NCBI GenBank assembly: GCA_964559835.1
Contig: CAZLJE010000006.1
Span: forward strand, 100,105 to 164,104
Reading direction: 5' to 3'
Length of the DNA stretch: 64,000 nt
Source: DAISJI01 sp964559835
Lineage (GTDB): Bacteria > Acidobacteriota > Terriglobia > Terriglobales > Acidobacteriaceae
Within the stretch, counting starts at the first letter, position 1, and each line of letters opens with the position of its first letter. A program made the translations under genes and the position numbers. The notes beneath the pieces are model-generated. The model made no database searches, was not told the origin of the DNA, and saw only the letters and a program-made list of their open reading frames with translations. This document shows positions 17,784-26,377 of this stretch, piece by piece.

Positions 17784-20700
17784 GGTTCGGTCCTTTCTTC
17801 GGTTACGGCTGGAAGTGAAACGGTGAAGGTGGCGCCCTGGCCGGGGGCGCTGGCGACCTCGATGGCGGCGCCGTGGCGCTGGGCGATCTTGCGGCAGATG
17901 GCTAGCCCCATGCCGCTGCCCTCGTACTCACTGCGCCCGTGCAAGCGCTGGAACGGGCGGAAGATCTTGTCGGCGTAGGCGAGATCGAAGCCGATGCCGT
18001 TGTCGCTGACCGAGATCTCGTAGCGCCCGTTGCAGGAATCGGAGCGCACGTGGATGCACGGAGGCGTACCGGGCGCGTGGAACTTCAGCGCGTTGGCGAG
18101 CAGGTTTTGGAACAGTTGGCGGAGTTGTGTCGGGTCACCGTGAACCAGCGGCAGAGTGTGTACCACGATCCTGGCATGCGACTCCCGGATGCGCTGCTCC
18201 AGGTCGGCGATGATCCCGAGCAACATCGATGCCAGGTCCACCGGTTCAAATGGCATTGCGCGGGTGGCGACACGAGAGTATTCGAGCAACGAATTGATCA
18301 GCGCCCCCATGCGGATGGCCGCGCTGTGCATGCGATTGAGGTAGTCGAAGCCGACCTCATCCAGTTGTCCGGTGGCCCGGTCGCGCAGGCGCTCGGAAAA
18401 AGCTGTGATCTTCCGCAACGGCTCCTGCAGGTCGTGAGACGCGACGAAGGCGAATTCCTGCAACTCGCCGTTGCTGCGCTTGAGTTCCTCCGCGTAACGT
18501 TCCAGTTCCTGCTGCGCACGCTTGCGTTCGGTGATGTCACGAGCGGCAGCGAAAATACCCGCAATGCATCCGTTCTCGTCCTTGAATAAACTGGCGTTGT
18601 AGATCACATCCGTCACCGCTCCGGATGCGGAACGAATGGCATGCGGATAGTCGCGAACCGTGCCTGCGGCGAAAACTCGCAGGTATCCTTCGCGCGCCTT
18701 ATCGGGCTGGGTGAAATAGTCGGAGAAGTCGCTGCCGATCAGTTGCTCGCGACTGACGCCAGTCACCTGCTCGGTGGCCCGGTTCACGTCCATGATCCGC
18801 CCGTCCCTCCCAATGGTGACGAGCGGATCAAGACTGGCTTCCAACAAGCTGCGCGAGTACAGGGAAGCTCGTAGCACCTGCTCTTCGGCGCGCTTACGGG
18901 CAGTGATATCGCGAGCGGCGGCGAAAATCCCTTCGACTTTCCCCTCTCGATCGCGGTACAGGGTGGCGTTGTAGAGCACGTCCGTTTCAGTGCCGCTGGT
19001 GCTGCGGATGGCGAGCGGGTAATCGCGAACTGTGCCTTCGGCGAAAACTTGCTGGTATCCTTCGCGCGCCTTATCGGGCTCGGTGAAATAGTCGGAGAAG
19101 TCGCTGCCGATGAGTTGCTCGCGAGCAACCCCGGTCACCTGCTCGGTGGCGCGGTTCACATCCATGATTCGACCATCCCTGCCGATGGTGACAAGGGGAT
19201 CGAGGCTTGATTCCAACAGGCTGCGGGCGTACAGGGAAGCGCGCTGCGCCTGCTCTTCGGCCTGCTTGCGGACCGTAATGTCGGTGCACGTTCCCACCCA
19301 TTCGCGAATAGTGCCCTCGGGCTCCAGCACGGGCACTCCGCGTACCCACATGTGACGGTATTCGCCGTCGTGCCGCCGCAGGCGGTACTCCGTTTCATAG
19401 AGCGCCCGGCGTTCCACCGCGTCGGACCATACCTGCGCGGTCCGCTCGCGATCATCGGGATGGAGCGAGCTCAGCCAGCCCCAGCCTTGCAATTGCTCCA
19501 CGGTCAGGCCAGTGAATTCGCGCCAGCTCGGCATATCGGTCCGAACAAGCCCGTTGGGGTCCGTCGTCCAGATGACCTGCGCGGTCGCGACGATCAACGA
19601 CCGGTATCGTTCCTCCATCGCCAATCGCGCCCGCCGCGTACGGATGGCCTCGATGCCGAAGGTCAGGTCGGCCACGAACTGCACGAATAACGCCCGCTCT
19701 TCGTCGTGGAAGGCGTGCGGTTCCGCAGCATAGAGGGAGAATGCGCCGAAAGCCCGCCCGTCGCGGAGGAGTGGTATGACGAGGCTGGAACGGAAGCCGA
19801 ACTGGAGCGCCCGATCGCGCCACAGCTGGAAGCTCGCATCGGTCTGGATATCGTCGCAGCCGGCGGTTTGTCCGGTGCGGATCGCCGTTCCCGTAGGACC
19901 GCGGCCCCGCGGCTCATCGGCCCAGGTCACGAATTCATCGCTGACGTAGTCGCTTGCCTCGCCTGCTTTGGCGGCTACGCACACTGTTTTCGCCGCATCC
20001 TCGGCCGCGAACCCGACCCACGCCAGCCGGTACCCACCGGTGGTCGCGGCCAGTTCGCAGACGTTGTGCAGGAGTTCGTCTTCGGTGCTCGCATGCGCGA
20101 TCGCCTGGGTGCAAGCCGAGACCAGCCGCAGCGCGCGGTTTAGCCGCTTCAGTTCGGCTTCGGCGCGCTTGCGGTCTGTGATGTCCGACCCCGTTTCCAT
20201 GATGAGCGGCGAGCCGTCGACGTCGGTAAACGGAAAATCATCGATGTCATAGTGGCGGCTATCCGGACCGAGCCATTCCCAGTGGTGAGGCGCGGCCGTC
20301 TTGAGCACCGTGAAAGTCTCGCAGTTCTCGCATGGTTCACTGCGCTGGAAGAGATACTCGTAACAGCGCCTTCCTTCAGCACGCCCGAAGCGCTCTTCGA
20401 AATACCGGTTGGCGAACGGTACGTGGTAATCGGGAGATAAGAGGATGACGTAGGCGGGCAGGGCATTCAGCACGTCGCGGAAGCGGCGGCGCTCGCCTTC
20501 TAATTGCGCGGAGAACAGTTGCCGGCGCTTGCCTTCGGCGTCGAGCGCGCGATTCAGCGCCTCCAGTTCGCGCGAGCGGCTGTGGGCGGCCTGTGCCAGG
20601 CGGATCACCATCCCGAACGCGGTCGAAACGGTGGCGCCGAAGACCAGCACCAACCCCATCGAGAATACGAGCGAACGCCGGGCTTGCGGCATGACCGCGA

Positions 20701-21445
20701 TACGGCTGGCGTCCCACAGCGCCTTGGCGATCATGCCGCACAGCGACATCAACAGAACAAACATCGGCGCGGGCAGCCAGCGAGGCAACCGGCGCCGGTC
20801 GTCCTCACAGCCCTGCCACGCCGCCGCAATGGCTCCCATCGCCAATGCCATGAAAGCAACCGTTGTGAGCAACGCGATCGGCCGCTCCCGGCCCCACTGA
20901 TACGCGCTCGGAATCCGCGCCAGATACCCGGTGAGTGCGACCGCCCCTACGGCGGCAACGAACGCGGCGAGCGAGGCCGCCACGTCGACCGCCCTCGGCA
21001 CGCGCGAACGCCACGCCAACGACAGGAGCGCCGATGCGATACACAGGAACGCCACCACGGTGTTCGGAGCCATGCGACCGGGAATGTTGTCGGCCACCAG
21101 TTGATTGAAAAAGACGGTGTCGATGTGCAAGTCGACGGCGGCGGCGTACTCGAAACCAGTCGCAACCGCGAGCAGCGCGCTCGCGCCGGCCGCGAGGGTC
21201 GCCATTCGGGTTCGTCGTCGCACTACGGCCAGTAGCGCCAGGGAACATCCGAGGAATGACAGTGCCGTGTTGTACTGGACCGGAGTGAACCCGTTACGCA
21301 GGTTGATCAGCGGCTCGGAACCGGCAGTCCAGCCGATGATCACCACGGCAGCGATCGCCGCGGCGATGGCGGCACCCGTCACGGCCGCACTACGAGGCCA
21401 GTCTGTGTTGCCGCCTCCGTTGCCCGTCGTTTGCATGGCTCGCAT
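17723..21445 (-). CDS. Membrane-bound multi-PAS/GAF sensor histidine kinase
   Basis: About 1240 residues. The first 290 form roughly eight membrane helices (a MASE-like or other integral sensor). Then come PAS (with the cysteine pair RCYEYLFQRSEPCENC), GAF (about 460-620), a PAS with PAC, two nearly identical PAS domains in tandem, HisKA with FAFVASHDLQEPLRK and HATPase_c with NLLANALKFHAPG and GSGMGLAICRKIAQRHG, typical of phytochrome-like kinases. The natural end is near VSLPAVTEE, yet the frame continues about 24 residues (to MTMTTC) across the start of the receiver gene. Start uncertain: ATG at 21445 or 21436, or GTG at 21463. Confidence 0.88.
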   Translation of the reverse strand: MRAMQTTGNGGGNTDWPRSAAVTGAAIAAAIAAVVIIGWTAGSEPLINLRNGFTPVQYNTALSFLGCSLALLAVVRRRTRMATLAAGASALLAVATGFEYAAAVDLHIDTVFFNQLVADNIPGRMAPNTVVAFLCIASALLSLAWRSRVPRAVDVAASLAAFVAAVGAVALTGYLARIPSAYQWGRERPIALLTTVAFMALAMGAIAAAWQGCEDDRRRLPRWLPAPMFVLLMSLCGMIAKALWDASRIAVMPQARRSLVFSMGLVLVFGATVSTAFGMVIRLAQAAHSRSRELEALNRALDAEGKRRQLFSAQLEGERRRFRDVLNALPAYVILLSPDYHVPFANRYFEERFGRAEGRRCYEYLFQRSEPCENCETFTVLKTAAPHHWEWLGPDSRHYDIDDFPFTDVDGSPLIMETGSDITDRKRAEAELKRLNRALRLVSACTQAIAHASTEDELLHNVCELAATTGGYRLAWVGFAAEDAAKTVCVAAKAGEASDYVSDEFVTWADEPRGRGPTGTAIRTGQTAGCDDIQTDASFQLWRDRALQFGFRSSLVIPLLRDGRAFGAFSLYAAEPHAFHDEERALFVQFVADLTFGIEAIRTRRARLAMEERYRSLIVATAQVIWTTDPNGLVRTDMPSWREFTGLTVEQLQGWGWLSSLHPDDRERTAQVWSDAVERRALYETEYRLRRHDGEYRHMWVRGVPVLEPEGTIREWVGTCTDITVRKQAEEQAQRASLYARSLLESSLDPLVTIGRDGRIMDVNRATEQVTGVAREQLIGSDFSDYFTEPDKAREGYQQVFAEGTVRDYPLAIRSTSGTETDVLYNATLYRDREGKVEGIFAAARDITARKRAEEQVLRASLYSRSLLEASLDPLVTIGRDGRIMDVNRATEQVTGVSREQLIGSDFSDYFTQPDKAREGYLRVFAAGTVRDYPHAIRSASGAVTDVIYNASLFKDENGCIAGIFAAARDITERKRAQQELERYAEELKRSNGELQEFAFVASHDLQEPLRKITAFSERLRDRATGQLDEVGFDYLNRMHSAAIRMGALINSLLEYSRVATRAMPFEPVDLASMLLGIIADLEQRIRESHARIVVHTLPLVHGDPTQLRQLFQNLLANALKFHAPGTPPCIHVRSDSCNGRYEISVSDNGIGFDLAYADKIFRPFQRLHGRSEYEGSGMGLAICRKIAQRHGAAIEVASAPGQGATFTVSLPAVTEERTEPCPPLPSESSSPKTMTMTTC
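18520..19265 (-). repeat. Tandem duplication of a PAS-encoding unit inside the kinase gene
   Basis: Two adjacent units encode almost the same PAS domain: both contain LDPLVTIGRDGRIMDVNRAT, EQLIGSDFSDYFT, DKAREGY and FAAARDIT. The block GTGAAATAGTCGGAGAAGTC recurs at 18711 and 19083, a period of 372 bases or 124 codons. This is a recent in-frame tandem duplication. Confidence 0.9.
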
Positions 21446-21544
21446 CCGAAGCGAACCTACCACCGCCGACGTTAAGCGGCGCAGAAACCCTCACTAGTTC
21501 TTACCTCTCGCGTCCCACTCGGGAACACGCGTCATTTCGGGAAG

Positions 21545-21639
21545 CAGTTGCCAGTTGTCAGTTGTCAGTTGTCAGTCGTTAGTTCACGACTATTCCTGGC
21601 ATCGAACAACTGGCAACCAACAACTGGCAACTGACAACT
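21545..21639. repeat. Arm-repeat hairpin, CAGTTGTCAGTTG words
   Basis: The left arm (21545-21580) is built of CAGTTG(T/C)C words, and the right arm (21606-21639) of CAACTGGCAAC/CAACTGACAAC words, the reverse complement. It lies in the divergent gap between the large kinase and the amidohydrolase. Same word family as at 29224 and 63530. Confidence 0.85.
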
Positions 21640-21720
21640 CTACGGAGTGAGTGACTGCGGTCACCGTCGGGGGTGACGAGTCTCACAGTTCGGCCGGCGG
21701 GGGACGCGCACACTGGGAGC

Positions 21721-22521
21721 ATGAGCCGGCAGATCGGGATGGTCGACGTCCTGTTTGAACCCACCTACGGGGCCTGCTCGTTTCCGCGGGAAGCGCTGGC
21801 GGAGATGGACGCGGCCGGGGTGGCGGTCGGCATCCTCTCGCAGTGCAAACGGTGGTCGTGCGAGCGGCAATACCTGTGCGTGGATACGCGGCTGGAGGAC
21901 GTACGGCGATTCCTGGGCGAGTCCATCCGCTTCGCCGGGCTGGCGGGCTACAACCCGTTCGACGCGGCGGAGAGCGTGCGCGAGATGGAAGCAGCGCGGG
22001 CGCTGGGATTCCGCGGCGCCTACCTCCACCTCGGCAGCTTCGGACTGCGGTTGAACGACGAGCGCGTCTATCCCCTGTTCGCCAAGTGCTGCGAACTGGC
22101 GCAGCCGGCGGTGGTGCAGGTCCCGCTGAGCGAACCCGAACTGGCGCGCACGCTGGAGCGAATCGGCTGCGACTTCCCGGAGGTAGCGCTGGCGGTGGCG
22201 CACCCGCAGCCGTCGGCGGAGATGTTCGCGGTCTGTGAGGGGTTCCCTGGCCTGGCGTTTGTGCTGGATACGGCGGCGCTCACGTGGATGACAACGAAAC
22301 GGCGAAGCCTGCTGGACGATCCCAGGATCGTGGAACGATGTTTGTGGGGCAGCAACGGCGCCGCGCTGGCCGCAACCGCCGCCGGCGTGATGGCCATCGA
22401 CCTTCCGCTGGAGACCCTCGAAGCTATCGTCCGCACGAACACCCTCCGCTTCTTTGCCGCACAGCCCCCCGCGCATCGACCACGAACATTGTCGGACGAA
22501 GTGCTGACAGCGGAACGCTAA
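21721..22521 (+). CDS. Amidohydrolase-2 family TIM-barrel hydrolase
   Basis: 266 residues, related in pattern to metal-dependent amidohydrolases of the aminocarboxymuconate decarboxylase type. MVDVLFEPTYGACSFPREAL replaces the usual N-terminal HxH motif, so the metal site looks atypical; later blocks are GFRGAYLHLGSFGLRLNDER, VQVPLSEPELARTL, ALAVAHPQPSAEMF and VLDTAAL. ATG at 21721, with a purine-rich GGGAG very close; MVDV six codons on is an alternative. Its stop codon lies within the hairpin at 22520. Substrate unknown, and the missing histidines make activity uncertain. Confidence 0.68.
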   Translation: MSRQIGMVDVLFEPTYGACSFPREALAEMDAAGVAVGILSQCKRWSCERQYLCVDTRLEDVRRFLGESIRFAGLAGYNPFDAAESVREMEAARALGFRGAYLHLGSFGLRLNDERVYPLFAKCCELAQPAVVQVPLSEPELARTLERIGCDFPEVALAVAHPQPSAEMFAVCEGFPGLAFVLDTAALTWMTTKRRSLLDDPRIVERCLWGSNGAALAATAAGVMAIDLPLETLEAIVRTNTLRFFAAQPPAHRPRTLSDEVLTAER

Positions 22522-22593
22522 AACCGGCGCATGGCTCAGGGCTCAGGGCGCAAAATGCATTGAGCCTTGCGCCATGAGCCTTGCGCCGGTTTT
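22520..22593. terminator. Bidirectional hairpin between convergent genes
   Basis: Outer arms AAAACCGGCGC and GCGCCGGTTTT are perfect complements and enclose degenerate GGCTCAGGG / TTGCGCC words. The position is exactly between the stops of convergent genes 21721 and 22593. A-rich and T-rich flanks give a terminator in both directions. Confidence 0.75.
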
Positions 22594-22964
22594 CAGAAAT
22601 TGATGGCTTTGAACTTCGTGGTCCGCGGATGGGACTCGCCGGGTGTGTACACCAGCCGGGCGCGGCCGACGGTCAGCGTGACTCTGTCGGACAGAACGCG
22701 CTCGGCCTGCAGGCAGCGGGTACAAAGGCAGGTGTAGTCGGCAACGGAGCCGTCGGCGTGCTCCACCCGGACGGGAAGGACGTGCCGCACCGCAGCCCGG
22801 CAAACGGCGCAGTGTCCACCGCCGTTGATGCGGTACTGCAATTCCGCATAGGAGGCCAGGATCTTCTCGAGACGCTTGTCCGGGTGCCCGCCTGTCTCCG
22901 CAAGGCTTTCCAGGTAATCCTGGAGCACATTGTGGGGAATATCCTGGGACCTTGCGTGAGGCAT
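22593..22964 (-). CDS. Small protein with two CxxC pairs, putative zinc binder
   Basis: About 123 residues. CAVC near residue 58 and CLCTRC near residue 85 could form a zinc ribbon; the flanking text is HCAVCRAAVRHVLPVRVEH and DYTCLCTRCLQAERV. No other domain is recognised. The start is uncertain (ATG at 22964, or GTG at 22982) and neither has a ribosome site. Convergent with the amidohydrolase gene, with a shared bidirectional hairpin. Confidence 0.65.
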   Translation of the reverse strand: MPHARSQDIPHNVLQDYLESLAETGGHPDKRLEKILASYAELQYRINGGGHCAVCRAAVRHVLPVRVEHADGSVADYTCLCTRCLQAERVLSDRVTLTVGRARLVYTPGESHPRTTKFKAINF

Positions 22965-23009
22965 GGTGTGGCAATATGGCACAAATCAACCGGGTGGGCA
23001 ACCGCCATA

Positions 23010-23086
23010 TTGGTGATTGAGTGATTTGTGATTAGTGATTGGACCCCGGTTTTCAATCACCAATCAGAAATCACTAAATCACCAAT
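23010..23086. repeat. Arm-repeat hairpin, GTGATT/AATCAC words
   Basis: Left arm (23010-23042) of TGATT/TGGTGATT words, right arm (23054-23086) of AATCAC/CACCAAT words, complementary. It separates the small zinc protein gene (starting at 22964) from the 3' end of the DUF3891 gene (23133). Confidence 0.8.
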
Positions 23087-23132
23087 TCTGTCTATTCGAG
23101 ATTACCCGACTCGCAATCACTCCATCGGATGG

Positions 23133-23912
23133 TTACCTCACCAGAACCGAAACGCCGGTGCCGGAGAACTCCGCCGAACGCGGGTGCCGGCGCGCGTTTA
23201 CGACCGCCTTCCACGGCGCCGCAAACGGCGAAGGTGTGAGGACGCAGGCTGCGTCGTCGTAGCGCGCGCGGATGTGTCCGGCGGCGAACGCCTGAGGAAA
23301 TTCGACCGGTTGCCGCGAACCACTGCACAGGAACAGCGAACACAGGTCGCAGAATTGAAGGACCGGGAGCAGCGCGTCCCAGCGTGAGATGTCGGACGGG
23401 GACCGCGCCAATTCAGCCCGACGCCTGCTCTCGTCGGCGAGGAAAGCGCGCACCTGTTGCTGCACGTCAGGCGGATCTCCGCCACGCTGCAAGCGAAATT
23501 CTCCCAGCCAGGCGAAGTGCTGCGAGACCAGGTAGGCGCCCGCTGCGGAATCCTCCTGCGCACGGTCGACGGAAGCCGTCCACGCGCGGAGGAACGTCGG
23601 CGGGTCGATCTCAAAGAACGAGACAGGACGGCCGTCGGGATGAACGCGCGGCGGCTGTCGCCGGTCCGATTCGAACAGGTTCCAACCGGCGTCGTGCATG
23701 GCGATGGCATGAATGATCTGCGCATCGAGCTTTGGGAAGCCCTCGCGGGCAAAGTGGGCGGCGATCTCGCCCGAAAGCGCTGCGTGGTCGGGCTGCGTGA
23801 TGAGCCACCATGCGCTGGCGTTCGCGGTCTGGTGTTGCTCGACGGCGTGCCAGGCCGAAACAAACTCGGCGGTCGTGGGCAGTTCGGAGTCGAGGATCGG
23901 TCGCAGGACCAT
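23133..23912 (-). CDS. DUF3891 family protein
   Basis: 259 residues resembling DUF3891, whose members have a buried histidine/aspartate cluster; here AIAMHDAGWNLFESDRRQPP and AGAYLVSQHFAWLGEFRL. These suggest an HD-like helical metal-binding protein; no reaction is established. The ATG at 23912 shares its A with the TGA stop of the DUF488 gene (TGATG), so the two are translationally coupled. Family assignment good, function unknown. Confidence 0.8.
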   Translation of the reverse strand: MVLRPILDSELPTTAEFVSAWHAVEQHQTANASAWWLITQPDHAALSGEIAAHFAREGFPKLDAQIIHAIAMHDAGWNLFESDRRQPPRVHPDGRPVSFFEIDPPTFLRAWTASVDRAQEDSAAGAYLVSQHFAWLGEFRLQRGGDPPDVQQQVRAFLADESRRRAELARSPSDISRWDALLPVLQFCDLCSLFLCSGSRQPVEFPQAFAAGHIRARYDDAACVLTPSPFAAPWKAVVNARRHPRSAEFSGTGVSVLVR

Positions 23913-24334
23913 CAACGCGCGCTGCGGCGCATGCGTCCCGCCGCGGCCGGCATGGGGCCGGAGCTGTGCGGCGGCTTGCGCATGCCTTCGAGCAGCTCCT
24001 TCAGTACAGTCGCATTATTGCGATCGGCGTTCCTGGAAGCAAAGACGAGCGTCACCTTCTCGCGTGACGTGACCAGGTGATAGAGCTGCTCGAGTGCGGC
24101 TTCGGCCGGAGCTTCACGCAATTCGTCGAGATACCGCTTGCGGAACTCATTCCACATTGCCGGGCGCGCGTGGTACCACTTGCGCAACTCGTCGGAGGGC
24201 GCGAGGTCTTTCAGCCACGCCTCCAGGCGGGCAGTTTTCTTGGCAATGCCGCGCGGCCAGAGGCGATCGACCAGCACGCGCGCACCATCGGCAGAGGACG
24301 GCTTGTCATAGGCACGCTTCAGAAGGACGACCAT
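23912..24334 (-). CDS. DUF488 family protein
   Basis: 140 residues. The block RVLVDRLWPRGIAKKTARLE and LVTSREKVTLVFASRNADRN mark it as DUF488, a small alpha/beta family often linked to stress or restriction contexts. The start at 24334 (MVVLLKRAYDKPS) is chosen because upstream sequence is repeat-like and lacks family residues. The last 25 residues (HSSGPMPAAAGRMRR) exceed the usual family length. First gene of a coupled pair with DUF3891. Confidence 0.82.
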   Translation of the reverse strand: MVVLLKRAYDKPSSADGARVLVDRLWPRGIAKKTARLEAWLKDLAPSDELRKWYHARPAMWNEFRKRYLDELREAPAEAALEQLYHLVTSREKVTLVFASRNADRNNATVLKELLEGMRKPPHSSGPMPAAAGRMRRSAR

Positions 24335-24392
24335 CGGCTGGTATTCTAACCGGGCTCCGGGCTTAGGGCGCAAGCCTCACGGCGTAAGACTC

Positions 24393-24779
24393 ATGGCTCA
24401 ATACTTATTACTCATTACTCATTACAGGCGAAGGATTGCGGCTGTTGTCGTCTTGGCCGGGATCGGGCTGTCGCTCGGTTGCGACGCCGAGCCGCACAAG
24501 ACGGATGCCGAGTTGGGATTGAACACGCAGCAGGCGCACGGGCGTCGCGTCTTCGAGCAGCGATGCCAGGAGTGCCACTTCGCATACGTAGGGCGCAACC
24601 TACACGGGCCGTCGCTGCAAGGGTTGTTCAAGAAGCAAAGTATGTCGAGCGGCATTCCGGCGAACGACGAGCGCGTGCGCGACGTCATCAACCTTGGGCG
24701 GTCGAAGATGCCGGCGTTCGGAAGGGTGCTGACGCCGGAACAAGTGGACGACCTGCTCGCCTATCTGCATACGCTGTAA
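24393..24779 (+). CDS. Lipoprotein c-type cytochrome
   Basis: 128 residues. A hydrophobic segment VVVLAGIGLSLGC ends in a lipobox, so the protein is likely lipid-anchored outside the inner membrane. One heme site, CQECH (about residue 58), and a distal methionine in RSKMPAFGRVL give a class I monoheme cytochrome; the end DDLLAYLHTL is the usual C-terminal helix. It would carry electrons in respiration. The only in-frame ATG lies in a repeat-like tract (TACTTATTACTCATTACTC), so the first 11 residues appear to be encoded by repeat sequence. Confidence 0.8.
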   Translation: MAQYLLLITHYRRRIAAVVVLAGIGLSLGCDAEPHKTDAELGLNTQQAHGRRVFEQRCQECHFAYVGRNLHGPSLQGLFKKQSMSSGIPANDERVRDVINLGRSKMPAFGRVLTPEQVDDLLAYLHTL

Positions 24780-24841
24780 AACCCGTAATTGATAATCCGC
24801 GATCGTGATCGGTAGGCCGTAATACAGAACGCCTAGTCCCA

Positions 24842-25759
24842 TTACGCAGCGCTTTGTTCGTCACGCGATGCTTTCGACCGACTTAGGCCCGCGCTTTCGG
24901 CGGCGACCAGCGCGATTGCCGACCAATCCAGGTCCGCGTATCCGTTCGCGATGCCCGTAATAAAGCGGTCATGGACGACGTTTGCGAACGGCATGGGCAC
25001 ATTCACCGCTTCGGCTGCCTGCAGGGCCAAGCGAACATCTTTCAGGCCGAGCGGCATCTTGAACCCAGCCGGTGAAAACTCTTCACCGATCACCCTCGGA
25101 CCATAAGTTCTGAAAATAGGCGCGTCGAACAACGTGCCGGTCAGCACTTCGAGAACGGAGTTCGGATCGATGCCGGCCTTACGCGCGACGGCGAAGACTT
25201 CGCCCAAGCATTCCAGCACACAAGTGATCATGAAATTGCCGAACAACTTGATGTGGTTCGCCATCTCGGGGCGGTCGCCGACTTCAAAAGTCCGCTGCCC
25301 GACGACTTCAAACAGGGGCTTGGCTCGCGCGATGGCATCGGCATCTCCGGCAGTGACGATGAAGAGTTTCGCGGCAGCAGCGGCTTCCGGGCGGCCGAAG
25401 ACTGGAGCCGCGATGAACGCCTGTCCGCGATCGCGGTGCGCTGCCGCCAGCATCTGCGACAGCGCCGGGCTGATGGTGCTCATGGAAATATGCATTGCTC
25501 CTTTCGGCAGCACGTCGAGAACACCGGAAGTGCCGAATACGACTGACTCGACAGCCGTGTCGTCGGCGAGCATGGTGATTGCGACCTCGCTGGCAGCGGC
25601 AGCTTTGGCCGGAGAGTCGGCGAGCGTAGCTCCTTGTTTCGCCAGATTCTCGGCACGACTGCGTGTGCGGTTGTAGACAACGAGTTGATGCCCAGCGCGG
25701 ATGAGGTTGCGGGCGATCGGCCCGCCCATGTTGCCGAGACCCAGGAAAGCGATACGCAT
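24842..25759 (-). CDS. NAD(P)-dependent beta-hydroxyacid dehydrogenase family oxidoreductase
   Basis: 305 residues. The Rossmann motif FLGLGNMGGPIARNLIRAGH and VVYNRTRSRAE mark the 6-phosphogluconate dehydrogenase-like NAD-binding domain (1-165); the arginine after the second strand favours NADPH. The helical C-terminal domain includes KLFGNFMITCVLECLGEVFAVARKAGID, with the catalytic lysine region NHIKLFGN. Candidate substrates are 3-hydroxyisobutyrate, tartronate semialdehyde or other succinic semialdehyde-type compounds. ATG at 25759. Confidence 0.88.
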   Translation of the reverse strand: MRIAFLGLGNMGGPIARNLIRAGHQLVVYNRTRSRAENLAKQGATLADSPAKAAAASEVAITMLADDTAVESVVFGTSGVLDVLPKGAMHISMSTISPALSQMLAAAHRDRGQAFIAAPVFGRPEAAAAAKLFIVTAGDADAIARAKPLFEVVGQRTFEVGDRPEMANHIKLFGNFMITCVLECLGEVFAVARKAGIDPNSVLEVLTGTLFDAPIFRTYGPRVIGEEFSPAGFKMPLGLKDVRLALQAAEAVNVPMPFANVVHDRFITGIANGYADLDWSAIALVAAESAGLSRSKASRDEQSAA

Positions 25760-25857
25760 GGCGAATTCTCCTTGCTCAGGAGCTAGATGCGCGGAGGAGG
25801 ATGGAGGAGCAGGGAATCGGGAACGGTTGCTGGCATGTGGCGAAGCTAATCAGGTGA

Positions 25858-26076
25858 TCACGACGCCTTGAGAAGAGCTTGGAATCGGGGATCGTTGCGG
25901 AGCGGATGCAGGTCGGGATCATGTTCCGCCATGCCCTTGAACCAGTCGCCGTGCGCCAGTGCTCTGGCCAGGTACTCCAACGGACATTCCAAATCGCCCA
26001 GCAGCGAGTAGGTGCATGCCAGGTTGTACAGCACGGCCGAATCGTCCGGATAAATGTTCTGCGCCCGTTCCGCCCA
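25858..26076 (-). pseudogene. Remnant of a TPR-containing kinase/cyclase C-terminus
   Basis: The minus strand encodes about 72 residues from a stop at 26077-26079 to a TGA at 25858: NIYPDDSAVLYNLACTYSLL then CPLEYLARALAHG and MAEHDPDLHPLRNDPRFQAL. This is the typical last TPR module of acidobacterial serine/threonine kinase or adenylate cyclase TPR proteins. No start codon or upstream domains remain, so this is a decayed 3' fragment. Confidence 0.65.
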
Positions 26077-26176
26077 TCACGGCAAAAATGTTATTGCCTG
26101 CGCTCCAAGCAAGTCAACGAAACCGCGTACGCTCGGCTTTGCCGTTTATAACGCGTGTCGCCAGATGGGTTCTTGT

Positions 26177-26276
26177 TTGACGCGATACATGTTGGCGACA
26201 TGATGTCGGCGAACATCACAGGTTTGCGTGCGAGCCCCAGAAGCGCTGCGTGGCGTTGGGGCATTGCCATTTCTGG
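26177..26276 (+). repeat. Promoter-hairpin module, copy 1
   Basis: TTGACG (26177), 16 bases, CATGAT (26199), then 30 bases after the -10 a hairpin GCCCCA (26234) / TGGGGC (26257), followed by ATTGCCATTTCTGG. Copies 2-4 are at 27725, 27821 and 27935. The rest of the 26077-26377 gap shows no gene. Confidence 0.6.
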
Positions 26277-26377
26277 TCATGCATCCGCGCAGATCAACAC
26301 CGCCAGCGACATAGATAAGGTTCTCAGAAAACTGACTCGCCCGTTTCGCAGCGTGATCCTGCCTTCGAGTGTGGCGG

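Noticed and set aside
21545..21639. Short repeats that could suggest a CRISPR array
   Set aside because: The words are contiguous, 8-11 bases, degenerate and form complementary arms; there are no unique spacers of constant length and no cas genes.
24352..24425. Arm-repeat hairpin upstream of the cytochrome gene
   Set aside because: Word repeats are present but I could not find a convincing complementary arm, so it is not listed as a hairpin.
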